Assembly: GCA_964462525.1 (NCBI GenBank)
Contig: CAYWWY010000005.1
Location: 124,001-188,000 of the forward strand
Length of the DNA: 64,000 bases
From: CAYWWY01 sp964462525
GTDB lineage: Bacteria > Thermotogota > Thermotogae > MWEM01
Direction: 5' to 3'
Positions 37,301 through 44,905 of this stretch are shown one piece after another (position 1 is the first letter of the stretch; each line of letters begins with the position of its first letter). Under the pieces are notes generated by a model. That model saw nothing but the letters and a program-made list of their open reading frames with translations. It was not told the origin of the DNA and did not search any database. Made by a program: the position numbers and the translations under genes.

Positions 37301-37400
37301 TGGAGCCAGGAACAGTTAACCGGTTCCAAGCCCAAAGAAAGAGGATGAAACAGATTGATCCAACAATAAACAGCGGTATTGCAGGCGCATACAGATACAA
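34362..37400 (-). CDS. Hybrid sensor histidine kinase with two receiver domains and an Hpt domain
   Basis: A 1012-residue membrane kinase. An N-terminal seven-helix sensor region (1-235, histidine-kinase 7TM type) is followed by a PAS-like segment (240-345), HisKA with NMSHEFRTP (His376), an ATPase domain (GNAVKFT, DTGIGI, GGTGLGLAIS), two receiver domains (about 640-770 with IVDMNLPDMDG and 800-925 with LVLMDGHMPQMDG) and a C-terminal Hpt with EEHAHAIKGES. All phosphorelay residues appear intact, so it can run an internal four-step relay. The start is TTG 37400, since no ATG is available near the first helix. A good extended -10 lies at 37451. Confidence 0.92.
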   Translation of the reverse strand: MYLYAPAIPLFIVGSICFILFLWAWNRLTVPGSKYFLAVLVFLSLYLIGNAGLLSSTQLSVGMFWFVFESLGFPFIPAFFLLFALAYTHNDHWIHFKTILLLFSIPFALLLIQLPNPFNHFWLRMQEITAYGIFPSEVVRFDWPRYLWYWSYNVYAFLLGFLIIRVSFIRWRQISGMIKKGMAVLTICPLFPMGSVIIDNLFTRRLWQISLTPYAFAASALLLYWAIIRYKLLNLRPIAHDALFKQFPEGFLLMDLSRTIIDLNNLMNDYFEIDRSALGKSLEEALRHLNFALLLEPDLSSPKNQFRYRKRSSAKDDWFEYHYLPLRNQQSRIVGSMLVFQKITQIKEAEGAQNQAREEAEKANQIKSQFLANMSHEFRTPMNGIIGMTGLLLDTSLNAQQLQYTEIVRSSAESLLRLVNDILDFSKFEAKKMEIEILDFDLLTTLEDVIDLLAIKAQEKGLELVCIVDPEIPLLVRGDPGRLRQILINLCGNAVKFTLQGSVTLRVGLEKEDSDHVNVRFEVIDTGIGIPSNQIESLFLPFTQVDPSSSRKFGGTGLGLAISLELVKLLRGDIGVQSQEGSGSTFWFTAQFEKQAQKEHPDSFPMGDMKNVRILVIDDHPINRLLVKTLLEKWGCRSGEADHPSVAIQMLKEAKEASDPFQIAIVDMNLPDMDGLVLGKQLLAESKELSLIMMTSWTQRGDAARLSDAGFSAYLPKPLRQNQLRECIAAVLGRASDSQAAEKESSLITRHSLTEAQKTRIRILIVEDNPTNQLISTKMIQKMGYRSEAVANGLEAVSALQRIPYDLVLMDGHMPQMDGLEATKIIRDSHSGVLNPEVPIIAMTGKASETDRINFLKAGMNDVLVKPVRSNELANAIELWLGRASSHQSISTPFDQSQPQKPPVVFDRESLMDQVLQDTQTAKYVAEVFFSSIPVLLQKLTKAIQEHDYYSAEEHAHAIKGESSSVGGFALMDVAKRIEKAAREGKHNDLESLAHQARQQYAHLREIMIQNL

Positions 37401-37450
37401 ACCTATCTTACTCCCTTCGCTCGACGCGAATCAGATTCCATTGTACATGG

Positions 37451-37459
37451 ATTATATCA
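37451..37459 (-). promoter_or_regulatory. Extended -10 promoter element of the hybrid kinase
   Basis: Minus strand TGATATAAT with TATAAT at 37451-37456, 51 nt upstream of the kinase TTG start. The -35 region is weak. Confidence 0.5.
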
Positions 37460-37507
37460 TGAGTGAAGGAGTAAGCAGGGTATGAACCCGTATTTTGTAA
37501 TCATTCC

Positions 37508-40500
37508 CTAATTGAGAAACTTGAACTTGACCAACCAGTAGTCCGCGCTTCCGAAGTTGGTGGGCACATCTCCATCCGAAGAATAGGAGTACCCCCCGAC
37601 AATGAACCCAAGATCATCGGTTTGCTGAATCGAATAAGCGAAATCATATCCGCTTCCACCGATGGCTCGTTCCCATTCCAAAAAACCCTCCGAGTCAAGT
37701 TTCAAAATCCAATAGCTATGCTTGCCGGGATTGCTCGATACATCGCCATCTTGAGAATTGGAAACCCCAGCGACGATAAACCCAAGATCATGCGTTTCCT
37801 GAATGGACAGAGCAATATCTCGATCACTGCCGCCATAGGATCGCTCCCATTCCAGTCTTCCACTGGGATCAAGTTTTACGATCCAGTAATCAGCGCTCCC
37901 ACGATTCTTCGAGACATCGAAATCATCTGAATAGCTGTATCCCGCTGCAACAAATCCTCCATCGTTGGTTTGTTGGATGGAAAAGGCCCGATCATCGCTG
38001 CTTCCCCCCAAAGCGCGTTCCCACTCGATTGCGCCGCGTTCGTCCAACTTGATGATCCAAAAGTCCGCATCTCCTCGATTGGCGGAAATATGTCCATCCG
38101 ATGAAGTGGTATACCCAGCGACGATGTACCCTCCATCTTTTGTCGGGCGAACAGAATATGCGGCTTCGTCTCCGGTTCCTCCGTAGGTCCTTTGCCATTC
38201 AATCACGCCAGACCCATTCAGTTTAACAACCCAAAAATCAACGCCCCCCTGGTGTTGGGTGATATCATGATCGCGGGATTCCGTATCTCCGGCTACGATA
38301 AACCCGCCATCGCGCGTTTGGCGGATGGAACGGGCATGGTCATTTCGACTCCCGCCAAAGGATCGTTGCCAAACCAATTGTCCGGAGGAATCGGTGCGTA
38401 CAACCCAAAAGTCGTTCCAACCCAGACTTTCTGTGACATGACCAGTGCTGGAGCTGGTATAGCCAGCAATCGCGAATCCATGATCTACCGTTTGTGTCAC
38501 TGAATACGCGAAATCAAAGTATTGGCCCCCAAAGGGTTTTTGCCATTCAACCAAACCATCGGGATCCAGTTTGAGTACCCAATAACTGTACGCACCCGGA
38601 TTGACAGAAAAAACGCCGTCTCGGGAGTCGCTTGTGCCCACGACTACATACCCGCCATCGGTTGTTTGCTGAACGGAAAAGGCGCTGTCGTCTCCGGATC
38701 CCCCGTAGGTTTTCGACCATTGGATTTGAAATGCATCCACAAAACGGGCCTCAAGGGAAACAGAACGGTTAATCAGGGTTGTGTAGAGAAGATCCTCACT
38801 AATCCGAACTCCCTGTTCGTACCATCCGTCAAATGCAAACCCAGATGCCGGATTGGCTTCCAAAACCAAATATGAATCGCCTAACCGAGTCAATCGGATG
38901 GTGTCCGACCAAGCTTCATCCTCTCGGCGGATCATCCCAGCTTTTGGGTTGGAAGAACGGGCATGGATCGAATAGATCGTCATATCGCGCGATCGGGTGG
39001 AAAAAGACCATAAAGGGCTTTTTTCCAATAGGTTGCCGGTATAATCGAATACGCGAATCTGCCAATAGTAGTCTGATCCGGGTTGAAGATCTTCCAAAGT
39101 CAATTGATTCTCCGAGGATTGAACCATGAGGTTCAGCTGTTCAGGAGCTCTACCGACATACACTTCATACCAATGCGTGTGGTTTGAAGAAAGGATTGAG
39201 CTGCTCCAGCGCAAGATCGGGGTAAGAGAAACCTGCTCCTGCTGGTGCAATGGTGTGGGAGAGTGCACCAATTGGGGCAAATATTGAATATCAACCTTCT
39301 TTTCTTGAAGCTGCTGAAGCACATGCAGGTTTTTGCTATCTTCGGACAGATCCAGAGAATTTCTCCATAACCAAACGAGAGACAGTTCGGGTAGATCGAT
39401 GAGGGGTGTCAGATCTTTTACTCCCGTTTCAAAAAAGTAGAGCCGTTTCAGATGGTTTAAGTCCCGGATTGGATTGAGGTCGGAAATGGGGTTATCCCAA
39501 ACAGATAAGGATTCCAAGTTTGTTAAAGAGGCCAAAGGAGCCAGATTGACGATGGTGTTTGCGCTGATGTCCAGGTAGCGAATTTGCTCCAGATCCTGAA
39601 GAGCTTCGAGGTCAGCGATCTGATTTCCGTGGAGTTCGACCCAATGAAGGTTTTCCAACGCTGCCAACCCGTCGAGGGATCGAATGTCGCTACCACAAGC
39701 CATCAGATATTCCAAATCCTGCACTTCTTTCGAAAAGAGGTAGGGTAAGAAAAGGCGATTCCCGAGATGGTGGACAATCACTTCTCGCAAACGGGGATCT
39801 TCGATCATCACCGGTTTTCCCAGATTCATGCCTTGAACCAGTTGGATTTCGTTGATCCAAGCGCGATCATCGCTTTCCCCATCTAAAACCCAACTAAAGG
39901 TATGGGTTCCCTCAGGCAGCGCGCGGATCACTTGCTGCCAGTCCCCCGAAGACCACCGGCCATATTCGATGTCGTTCACAAAAAACCGAAGTTGGGGCGG
40001 GTTCCACAGGTCGGTTCCCGGTTGGACTTTTTTGGAGAATCGGATGGCCGTTGATGGTCCGATATCTATGGCAAATGAGAATTTTCCTGGAACCGCTCCA
40101 CCCTGAAAAGCCAGCGCGTTTGTTCCAAAATCAGTTATGTTTTCTTGAACAAAGGGTTGGGGGGTCCCTGTTGCAGTTGCGTTCTCGAAGGCAAAGGTAT
40201 GGGAGTCGAAAGACTCGGTTCTCAGAATCCGTTCCTGCAGATCCAAAAGGACAGGCTGACTGAAAAAATCTCCGGCTTTAGCGACCAAAAAAAGGTATGG
40301 ATGGGGGGGGGTAAGCTCCGCATTGGTTTGCTCGGCGCCAAACTGGTGTAGGAGGAGCCCCTCTTCCGGGATTTGGGCTTCTGAATGGGGCGCGGCATAG
40401 ATTAGATACTCCCTGTGGATATCTTCTTCGAATGGGATAGACCATTCCACAAAATATACTCCATCAAAATGGAGGAACCTTTCGAACTCCGGTGGAAAAG

Positions 40501-41485
40501 GGGTATTGATCAGAGGTAGGGTTGCTCCATATGCCTGAAGGAGCAACTGCACATCCCATTGATCGACAATACCATCCGGTCCAAATTCCGGATGATCGAC
40601 ATTTGTGGAAAAAGGCGCTTCCGGAGGAAGAATGACGTGAGATCCTTTTCGACCAATATCGGCAAGAGCCCAGTCATCCCCCGTATTTCCCAATCGTTGA
40701 AGTAGAAACAACAGATCCCATTCGTCGATAATCCCATCCGGACCATCCTGAATCCGACCTGTTGTGCTTAGGTCTCCAATGCTTTGCAAGGTCTGAATAC
40801 CGTATGGTCCTTTCCGACCATTTGTGGGATGAGCGGTCAATGATTTGGGTACTTCCCCTCTTTTTTGCAAAAGGGTTCCATCAAACGAAAAGCTCTCCAG
40901 GGCATGAATCCGGTTCTGGTCATCCAAAATGGGTGGGGTATCCAATGGATCTTCGCCCACTACCCAAAGATATACAGGGGCATCTGTTTCTTCCGGTGTG
41001 CCATCCAGGAGCATGAGTCCCGAATTCGATCGGATGGGCTTATTGAGAATCAGATAAGCATAGAAAACCGCATCATCGGCATCCAGGTAGGAAGAAACGG
41101 TTCCATTGTGATCAAGGCGCTGAATGATCGATATGCTCCCTGGCTGCAACCAGGAGTCCAGAATTACTTGTATGGGCGTATCGCCGGGTGGTCCATCGAG
41201 TATGGATTGCGAATATAGAACACCGTCTTCGACATAAAGATGGTATTCTCCCACAGGAAGCTCTGTTGTCCAATAGCCAGATTCATCGGTGAAGATTTCC
41301 GCTAAAGGGTTGCCAGAACTGTCTTTGATTGTCCCAGAGGCATACGGGACCGAAAGACCGTATCGATCCATCACAGAAAATACCCACTCATGCGAGCGGG
41401 TATTATGCCAAAAGATAAAGAAAGAAATGAATACTGATGCGATGGCAACGATAATAAACAGTAGCACGAGCAATGACTTACGCAT
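37508..41485 (-). CDS. Giant modular surface protein: dockerin-like loops, LRRs, FnIII and a seven-blade C-terminal repeat domain
   Basis: A 1325-residue protein with a single N-terminal membrane helix (5-27) acting as signal or anchor. A carboxypeptidase-regulatory-like beta domain lies at about 48-90. Two dockerin-like loops (DGPDGIIDEWDLLFLL, 247-262; FGPDGIVDQWDVQLLL, 301-316) follow, then beta-sandwich modules, internalin-type leucine-rich repeats near 595-735, a fibronectin-III-like module near 755-830 and a FDGWYEQG repeat module near 880-910. Seven 58-residue repeats fill 921-1325. No catalytic motif is seen. Likely an adhesive or scaffold surface protein. ATG 41485 follows GGGGGGTGG. 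It is not obviously in an operon with the kinase. Confidence 0.85.
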   Translation of the reverse strand: MRKSLLVLLFIIVAIASVFISFFIFWHNTRSHEWVFSVMDRYGLSVPYASGTIKDSSGNPLAEIFTDESGYWTTELPVGEYHLYVEDGVLYSQSILDGPPGDTPIQVILDSWLQPGSISIIQRLDHNGTVSSYLDADDAVFYAYLILNKPIRSNSGLMLLDGTPEETDAPVYLWVVGEDPLDTPPILDDQNRIHALESFSFDGTLLQKRGEVPKSLTAHPTNGRKGPYGIQTLQSIGDLSTTGRIQDGPDGIIDEWDLLFLLQRLGNTGDDWALADIGRKGSHVILPPEAPFSTNVDHPEFGPDGIVDQWDVQLLLQAYGATLPLINTPFPPEFERFLHFDGVYFVEWSIPFEEDIHREYLIYAAPHSEAQIPEEGLLLHQFGAEQTNAELTPPHPYLFLVAKAGDFFSQPVLLDLQERILRTESFDSHTFAFENATATGTPQPFVQENITDFGTNALAFQGGAVPGKFSFAIDIGPSTAIRFSKKVQPGTDLWNPPQLRFFVNDIEYGRWSSGDWQQVIRALPEGTHTFSWVLDGESDDRAWINEIQLVQGMNLGKPVMIEDPRLREVIVHHLGNRLFLPYLFSKEVQDLEYLMACGSDIRSLDGLAALENLHWVELHGNQIADLEALQDLEQIRYLDISANTIVNLAPLASLTNLESLSVWDNPISDLNPIRDLNHLKRLYFFETGVKDLTPLIDLPELSLVWLWRNSLDLSEDSKNLHVLQQLQEKKVDIQYLPQLVHSPTPLHQQEQVSLTPILRWSSSILSSNHTHWYEVYVGRAPEQLNLMVQSSENQLTLEDLQPGSDYYWQIRVFDYTGNLLEKSPLWSFSTRSRDMTIYSIHARSSNPKAGMIRREDEAWSDTIRLTRLGDSYLVLEANPASGFAFDGWYEQGVRISEDLLYTTLINRSVSLEARFVDAFQIQWSKTYGGSGDDSAFSVQQTTDGGYVVVGTSDSRDGVFSVNPGAYSYWVLKLDPDGLVEWQKPFGGQYFDFAYSVTQTVDHGFAIAGYTSSSTGHVTESLGWNDFWVVRTDSSGQLVWQRSFGGSRNDHARSIRQTRDGGFIVAGDTESRDHDITQHQGGVDFWVVKLNGSGVIEWQRTYGGTGDEAAYSVRPTKDGGYIVAGYTTSSDGHISANRGDADFWIIKLDERGAIEWERALGGSSDDRAFSIQQTNDGGFVAAGYSYSDDFDVSKNRGSADYWIVKLDPSGRLEWERSYGGSDRDIALSIQETHDLGFIVAGVSNSQDGDVSSNPGKHSYWILKLDSEGFLEWERAIGGSGYDFAYSIQQTDDLGFIVGGYSYSSDGDVPTNFGSADYWLVKFKFLN
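37511..38725 (-). repeat. Seven tandem 58-residue (174-bp) repeats, predicted beta-propeller
   Basis: Each unit follows W-(S/Q/E)-(K/R)-x-(Y/F)-GG, then D-x-A-x-S-(I/V)-x-(Q/P)-T-x-D-x-G-(F/Y)-x-x-x-G, then G-x-x-x-Y/F-W-(V/I)-(V/I/L)-K-(L/T)-D. Six copies are exactly 58 residues and the last is 57. Seven units are the number needed for one closed seven-bladed propeller. DNA copies have diverged, so this is not a recent expansion. Confidence 0.85.
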
Positions 41486-41737
41486 GTGCCACCCCCCAAA
41501 CGTGGATCGAAATAAAACCCCCGAATAGTTCCTGCTATATTATAGCATGGTTTTTTCAAAAAAGGTATATATATTCAATCATAGCTAATTTCCATAATAC
41601 TATGTAATTTTATCTGGCGTGAAACAGCTCGTTATTTCGCATATTTGCGAATCATTTGATGAAAAGAAGAGTTGATTCAATAGAACCCAGGATCAGGGTT
41701 TGTTTTCCCCAAAGGGATAAGAAAAAGGAACATTCGA
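41486..41737. other. AT-rich divergence-free spacer with extended -10 for the surface protein
   Basis: No gene is seen. Minus strand TGCTATAAT (TATAAT at 41539-41544) lies 54 nt upstream of the surface-protein start and is its likely promoter, with a weak -35. The remainder is A/T-rich and unassigned. Confidence 0.45.
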
Positions 41738-41784
41738 ACAAAAAAAATCCGCAAACCAATCTTCTGTTTACGGATTTTCCTTTT
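41738..41784 (-). terminator. Rho-independent terminator after the etf operon
   Basis: A 13-bp stem AAAATCCGCAAAC / GTTTACGGATTTT (41744-41778, one mismatch) around a 9-nt loop. On the minus strand it is followed by a run of eight T, so it ends the etfB-etfA-glcD-molybdopterin-fold operon; T-rich flank on the plus side makes it partly bidirectional. Confidence 0.8.
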
Positions 41785-41870
41785 GCTATTCCATTGGGTC
41801 ACGAGGGTATTGAATGGGATCCTATTTGAAAAGATCGTCGAGTATGGACATAAGAAATGGTTTTTTGGAA

Positions 41871-42461
41871 CTAAAAGTCCGTTACTTCACCACCCGCAAT
41901 CGTTCGGGTCGTTTTGGTATTGATGTCCACAGTCTTACCGGGTTCGATGGTCCCACTGTCTGTATATCCTCTGGTTTCCCAATATCCCGGTTTATAATGA
42001 TCCAGAATTTCGATTGTTTTCAGCCATTTGCAGCTTTTATACCCCCACAGATTGGGTACAACCATCCGCAGCGGAGCCCCATACTCTTCTTCCAACGGTT
42101 CTCCGCCTACGCCCCAGACCAACATGGACGTCGAACGATCGAGATCGTCGAAAGACACGCAGGTGGTATATACTTCCGCGCTGTGAAACAGCGCATGTGT
42201 CGCATGGGATGCAACTTTGATCTGAGGCAGAAAATCCCGCCACAAAATCCCATCCCAATCCACGCGAACCGACCATCCGCTGACTGAGGTCAGCCTTGAG
42301 CTGGCTGTTGATGAGCGGAACTCCTTCTTCAGTTGAGAAAGCGAAAAACCCAAAGGGCGATTGACACAACCCCGAACTTCAAGCCGAAAAGTCTCCAAAG
42401 GGATTCTTTGAATCCCTTCCGCCGCGAACACTGGGGCCCGTAGACGAGCCAATTCTGTCAA
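41871..42461 (-). CDS. Molybdopterin-dependent oxidoreductase fold protein (SUOX/YedY-like) lacking the Mo-ligand Cys
   Basis: A 196-residue protein that is a stand-alone oxidoreductase molybdopterin-binding domain: FRLEVRGCVNRPLGFSL, then GWSVRVDWDGILWRDFL, FHSAEVYTTCVSFDDL, GAPLRMVVPNLWGYKSCKWL. In this family the molybdenum is held by a Cys in a CVxGWS motif; here the aligned residue is Ser59 (TCA codon at 42285-42287). No Tat signal peptide, so cytoplasmic. It overlaps the GlcD-like gene by 4 nt (ATGA) and is last in the operon. It may bind cofactor differently, or be non-redox. Confidence 0.82.
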   Translation of the reverse strand: MTELARLRAPVFAAEGIQRIPLETFRLEVRGCVNRPLGFSLSQLKKEFRSSTASSRLTSVSGWSVRVDWDGILWRDFLPQIKVASHATHALFHSAEVYTTCVSFDDLDRSTSMLVWGVGGEPLEEEYGAPLRMVVPNLWGYKSCKWLKTIEILDHYKPGYWETRGYTDSGTIEPGKTVDINTKTTRTIAGGEVTDF

Positions 42462-43891
42462 ACCGATCCCTCCGCTTCCTTGTCGACAATCTTCCCGGGA
42501 TTTAGGATCCAGTTCGGATCAAATGCCTTTTTCACATTTCGGATTAATCGAATTTGCACAGGATCCAAGGCCATTGACAAATATGGTTTCCGTTTCATCC
42601 CAATTCCGTGCTCGCCTGAAAGGGTTCCGCCCAGATCGATCGCACATTGATACAGCTCATGTAACGCTTCTTTGATTTGTGTTTCCCAACGAGGAGAATC
42701 GGTTTCCGCGTTCAAGAAGGTAACATGCATATTCCCGTCGCCTGCATGACCAAAGTTGATGGTTGGCAGGCTATATTTGCGCGAGATCTCATCGACTCGA
42801 TCCATAAGCGCAGGGATTTTGCTGGTCGGAACGACCACATCTTCCATACAGTAATGGGGATAAAATGCGGAAATCGCCTCGGCAATGGCTTTTCGCGCTT
42901 TCCAAATCTTCAACCGAGTATTACGGTTATCTGCGATAAAAACCTCCAACGCCCCATGATCCATACACAGTTTGCCCAGTCGTTCATAATCGTCAGCCAG
43001 GGTCTCTTTATCGCTTCCCTCGAGCTCGATGACCAAATGGGCTCCAGCGGAATCGAAGGGGAGTTTGGTATTGAGAAAGCGCTGAGTCAGCTGCAATGAA
43101 GCGTTATCCATAAATTCAATGGATACGGGCATCAGTTTAGCTTCCATGATCATCTTGGGAACAAAGGCGATGGCTTCTCGTACAGTAGAAAATGGCACCA
43201 GTAGATCGACGATGTGTTTGGGAAGAGGCAAAAGCCTGAGGATGATCTTGGTAATAATCCCCAAAACCCCTTCAGAACCTACCATTAAATGCACGAAATC
43301 AAAACCGGTTACATCTTTGACATGCTTTCCACCGAACGTAGTGATCGATCCGTCGGCAAGGACCACTTCCAAACCCATGACATGCGCTCCTGTGGATCCA
43401 TATTTGATTACCTTGTTGCCTCCCGCGTTTTCAGCCACATTTCCCCCAATGAACGATGCATCGCTGGAACAAGGATCCCCTCCATACAAAAGCCCATGAG
43501 CGGCAGCTGCCTTTTGAATCTCGTCGGTAACAACCCCCGGTTCTACTGTAATGGTAAGGTTTTCCAAATCCAGTTCTAGAATTTGGTTCATTTTTTCCAT
43601 CGCAATAACGATTCCGCCAAAAAGCGGAACTGCGCCTCCAGAAAGACCGGTGCCTGCGCCTCTTGCTGTAACGGGAATCCTTTGGGCATTGGCCAATCGC
43701 AAGGTGTGGGAAACGTGTTCTGTATGCTCGGGAAAAACAACAACATCGGGAAGGCGAAGAATCTCAAGGTCCCCTTCTTCATCTTTGCTGTAGGTAAGGC
43801 GTTTTTCCTCGTCGGTAGAGACATTATGGGGACCAAGGATTTCTTGAAGCTGGTGGAGCGTCTGCTCGTCCACTTGTCGGTATGAGTTCAT
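42458..43891 (-). CDS. GlcD/LctD-type FAD-linked 2-hydroxyacid dehydrogenase
   Basis: A 477-residue FAD-binding PCMH/VAO-family oxidase. The FAD site shows VTARGAGTGLSGGA near residue 77 and CSSDASFIGGNVAENAGG near 140; the C-terminal domain has NFGHAGDGNMHV and GGTLSGEHGIG. It oxidises D- or L-lactate, glycolate or a similar acid. Directly downstream of etfB and etfA and overlapping etfA by 4 nt, it has the gene order of the Acetobacterium lactate dehydrogenase-Etf complex, so electrons probably pass to the Etf. ATG 43891 has AAGGAGG 7 nt upstream. Confidence 0.92.
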   Translation of the reverse strand: MNSYRQVDEQTLHQLQEILGPHNVSTDEEKRLTYSKDEEGDLEILRLPDVVVFPEHTEHVSHTLRLANAQRIPVTARGAGTGLSGGAVPLFGGIVIAMEKMNQILELDLENLTITVEPGVVTDEIQKAAAAHGLLYGGDPCSSDASFIGGNVAENAGGNKVIKYGSTGAHVMGLEVVLADGSITTFGGKHVKDVTGFDFVHLMVGSEGVLGIITKIILRLLPLPKHIVDLLVPFSTVREAIAFVPKMIMEAKLMPVSIEFMDNASLQLTQRFLNTKLPFDSAGAHLVIELEGSDKETLADDYERLGKLCMDHGALEVFIADNRNTRLKIWKARKAIAEAISAFYPHYCMEDVVVPTSKIPALMDRVDEISRKYSLPTINFGHAGDGNMHVTFLNAETDSPRWETQIKEALHELYQCAIDLGGTLSGEHGIGMKRKPYLSMALDPVQIRLIRNVKKAFDPNWILNPGKIVDKEAEGSV

Positions 43892-44901
43892 AGGCGTTCC
43901 TCCTTCTCGGCCTCCAAAGCTTGGATCAGTTTTGGCACAATATCAAAGAGATCTCCGCAAAGACCAACATCAGCGACACGAAAGATAGGTGCTTCTGGGT
44001 CCTTGTTGATGGCGATGATGAATTCTGATGTTTGCATCCCTGCGAGGTGTTGAACAGTCCCCGAAATCCCGATGGCAAAGTACGCCCTTGGCGCTACGAC
44101 TTTTCCGCTGAGCCCAACTTGGTGCGGATAAGCGATCCATTTTGCTTCTACGGTAGGCCGACTGGCTCCAACGGCTCCGCCAAGTAATCCCGCCAACCGA
44201 TTGAGCATTTCGAATGAGTCAGGCCTCTTCAGTCCTTTTCCGCCCGCTACAACGAGTTCGGAGTCTTGAATGTTGGCCTGCTCGCCTTCCAACTTCCGTA
44301 CTCCTTTCATCACCAATCGGGAGCAAAACAGAGATTCCGGGAGCGTAAGGGATTCTGATCGGAATGAGTGAGTTGGATGATGAAGGGCAGGGAAGGTTTT
44401 CGGCCGGACCGTTGCCATCTGCGGAAGGTGGTTCGGCGTTTTGATGGTGGCAATGATGTTGCCTCCAATCGCGGGGCGGGTTTGCAAAAGCAGACCGGTG
44501 TCCGGGTCTATATCCAAACCCGTGCAATCCGCAGTCAGGCCGGTGTGGATCTTTGCAGCCACAGCCGGAAGGTACGTTCTTCCGGCTGTTGTGGCCGGCG
44601 CGAGGACGATCTCGGGTTTATACCGGCGGATGATCTCAACCAACACGCTGGTGTACACTTCCGGATCAAACTGGGCGAAAGAAGGGTTAGAGACCAGCGC
44701 TAAATAATTGGCCCCGTATGTGGCCATAATGGACGGATCTTCGTCGAAGCGATCGGATAAAAAGACAACCATCACGGAAGCGTCTTTCTTTTGGGCCAAT
44801 TCATAGGCTTTCGAAGTCAATTCCATACTAACGGAATGAATCCTTCCATCACGAATCTCTCCGATGACCATGATGACCTGTGATTGATTCCGAGGAGTCA
44901 T
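43888..44901 (-). CDS. etfA: Electron transfer flavoprotein subunit alpha
   Basis: A 337-residue EtfA. The C-terminal FAD-binding domain is clear: GLSGKVVAPRAYFAIGISGTVQHLAGM, then AINKDPEAPIFRVADVGLCGD. The N-terminal domain has the Etf fold (VLAPATTAGRTYLPAVAAK). It lacks the N-terminal ferredoxin domain found on some bifurcating EtfA proteins. Start ATG 44901 is 4 nt after the etfB stop. It works with EtfB to carry electrons from the GlcD-like dehydrogenase. Confidence 0.94.
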   Translation of the reverse strand: MTPRNQSQVIMVIGEIRDGRIHSVSMELTSKAYELAQKKDASVMVVFLSDRFDEDPSIMATYGANYLALVSNPSFAQFDPEVYTSVLVEIIRRYKPEIVLAPATTAGRTYLPAVAAKIHTGLTADCTGLDIDPDTGLLLQTRPAIGGNIIATIKTPNHLPQMATVRPKTFPALHHPTHSFRSESLTLPESLFCSRLVMKGVRKLEGEQANIQDSELVVAGGKGLKRPDSFEMLNRLAGLLGGAVGASRPTVEAKWIAYPHQVGLSGKVVAPRAYFAIGISGTVQHLAGMQTSEFIIAINKDPEAPIFRVADVGLCGDLFDIVPKLIQALEAEKEERL

Positions 44902-44905
44902 CCCA

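Noticed and set aside
37511..38725. 174-bp periodicity that could be read as a CRISPR-like or satellite array
   Set aside because: The repeat is at the protein level (58 residues in frame), DNA copies are diverged and there are no unique spacers.
41672..41685. TTGATTCAATAGAA also found in the HTH/AT-hook promoter (54830-54843)
   Set aside because: Only 14 bases, A/T-rich, lacking the second half of the palindrome; too weak for an operator claim.
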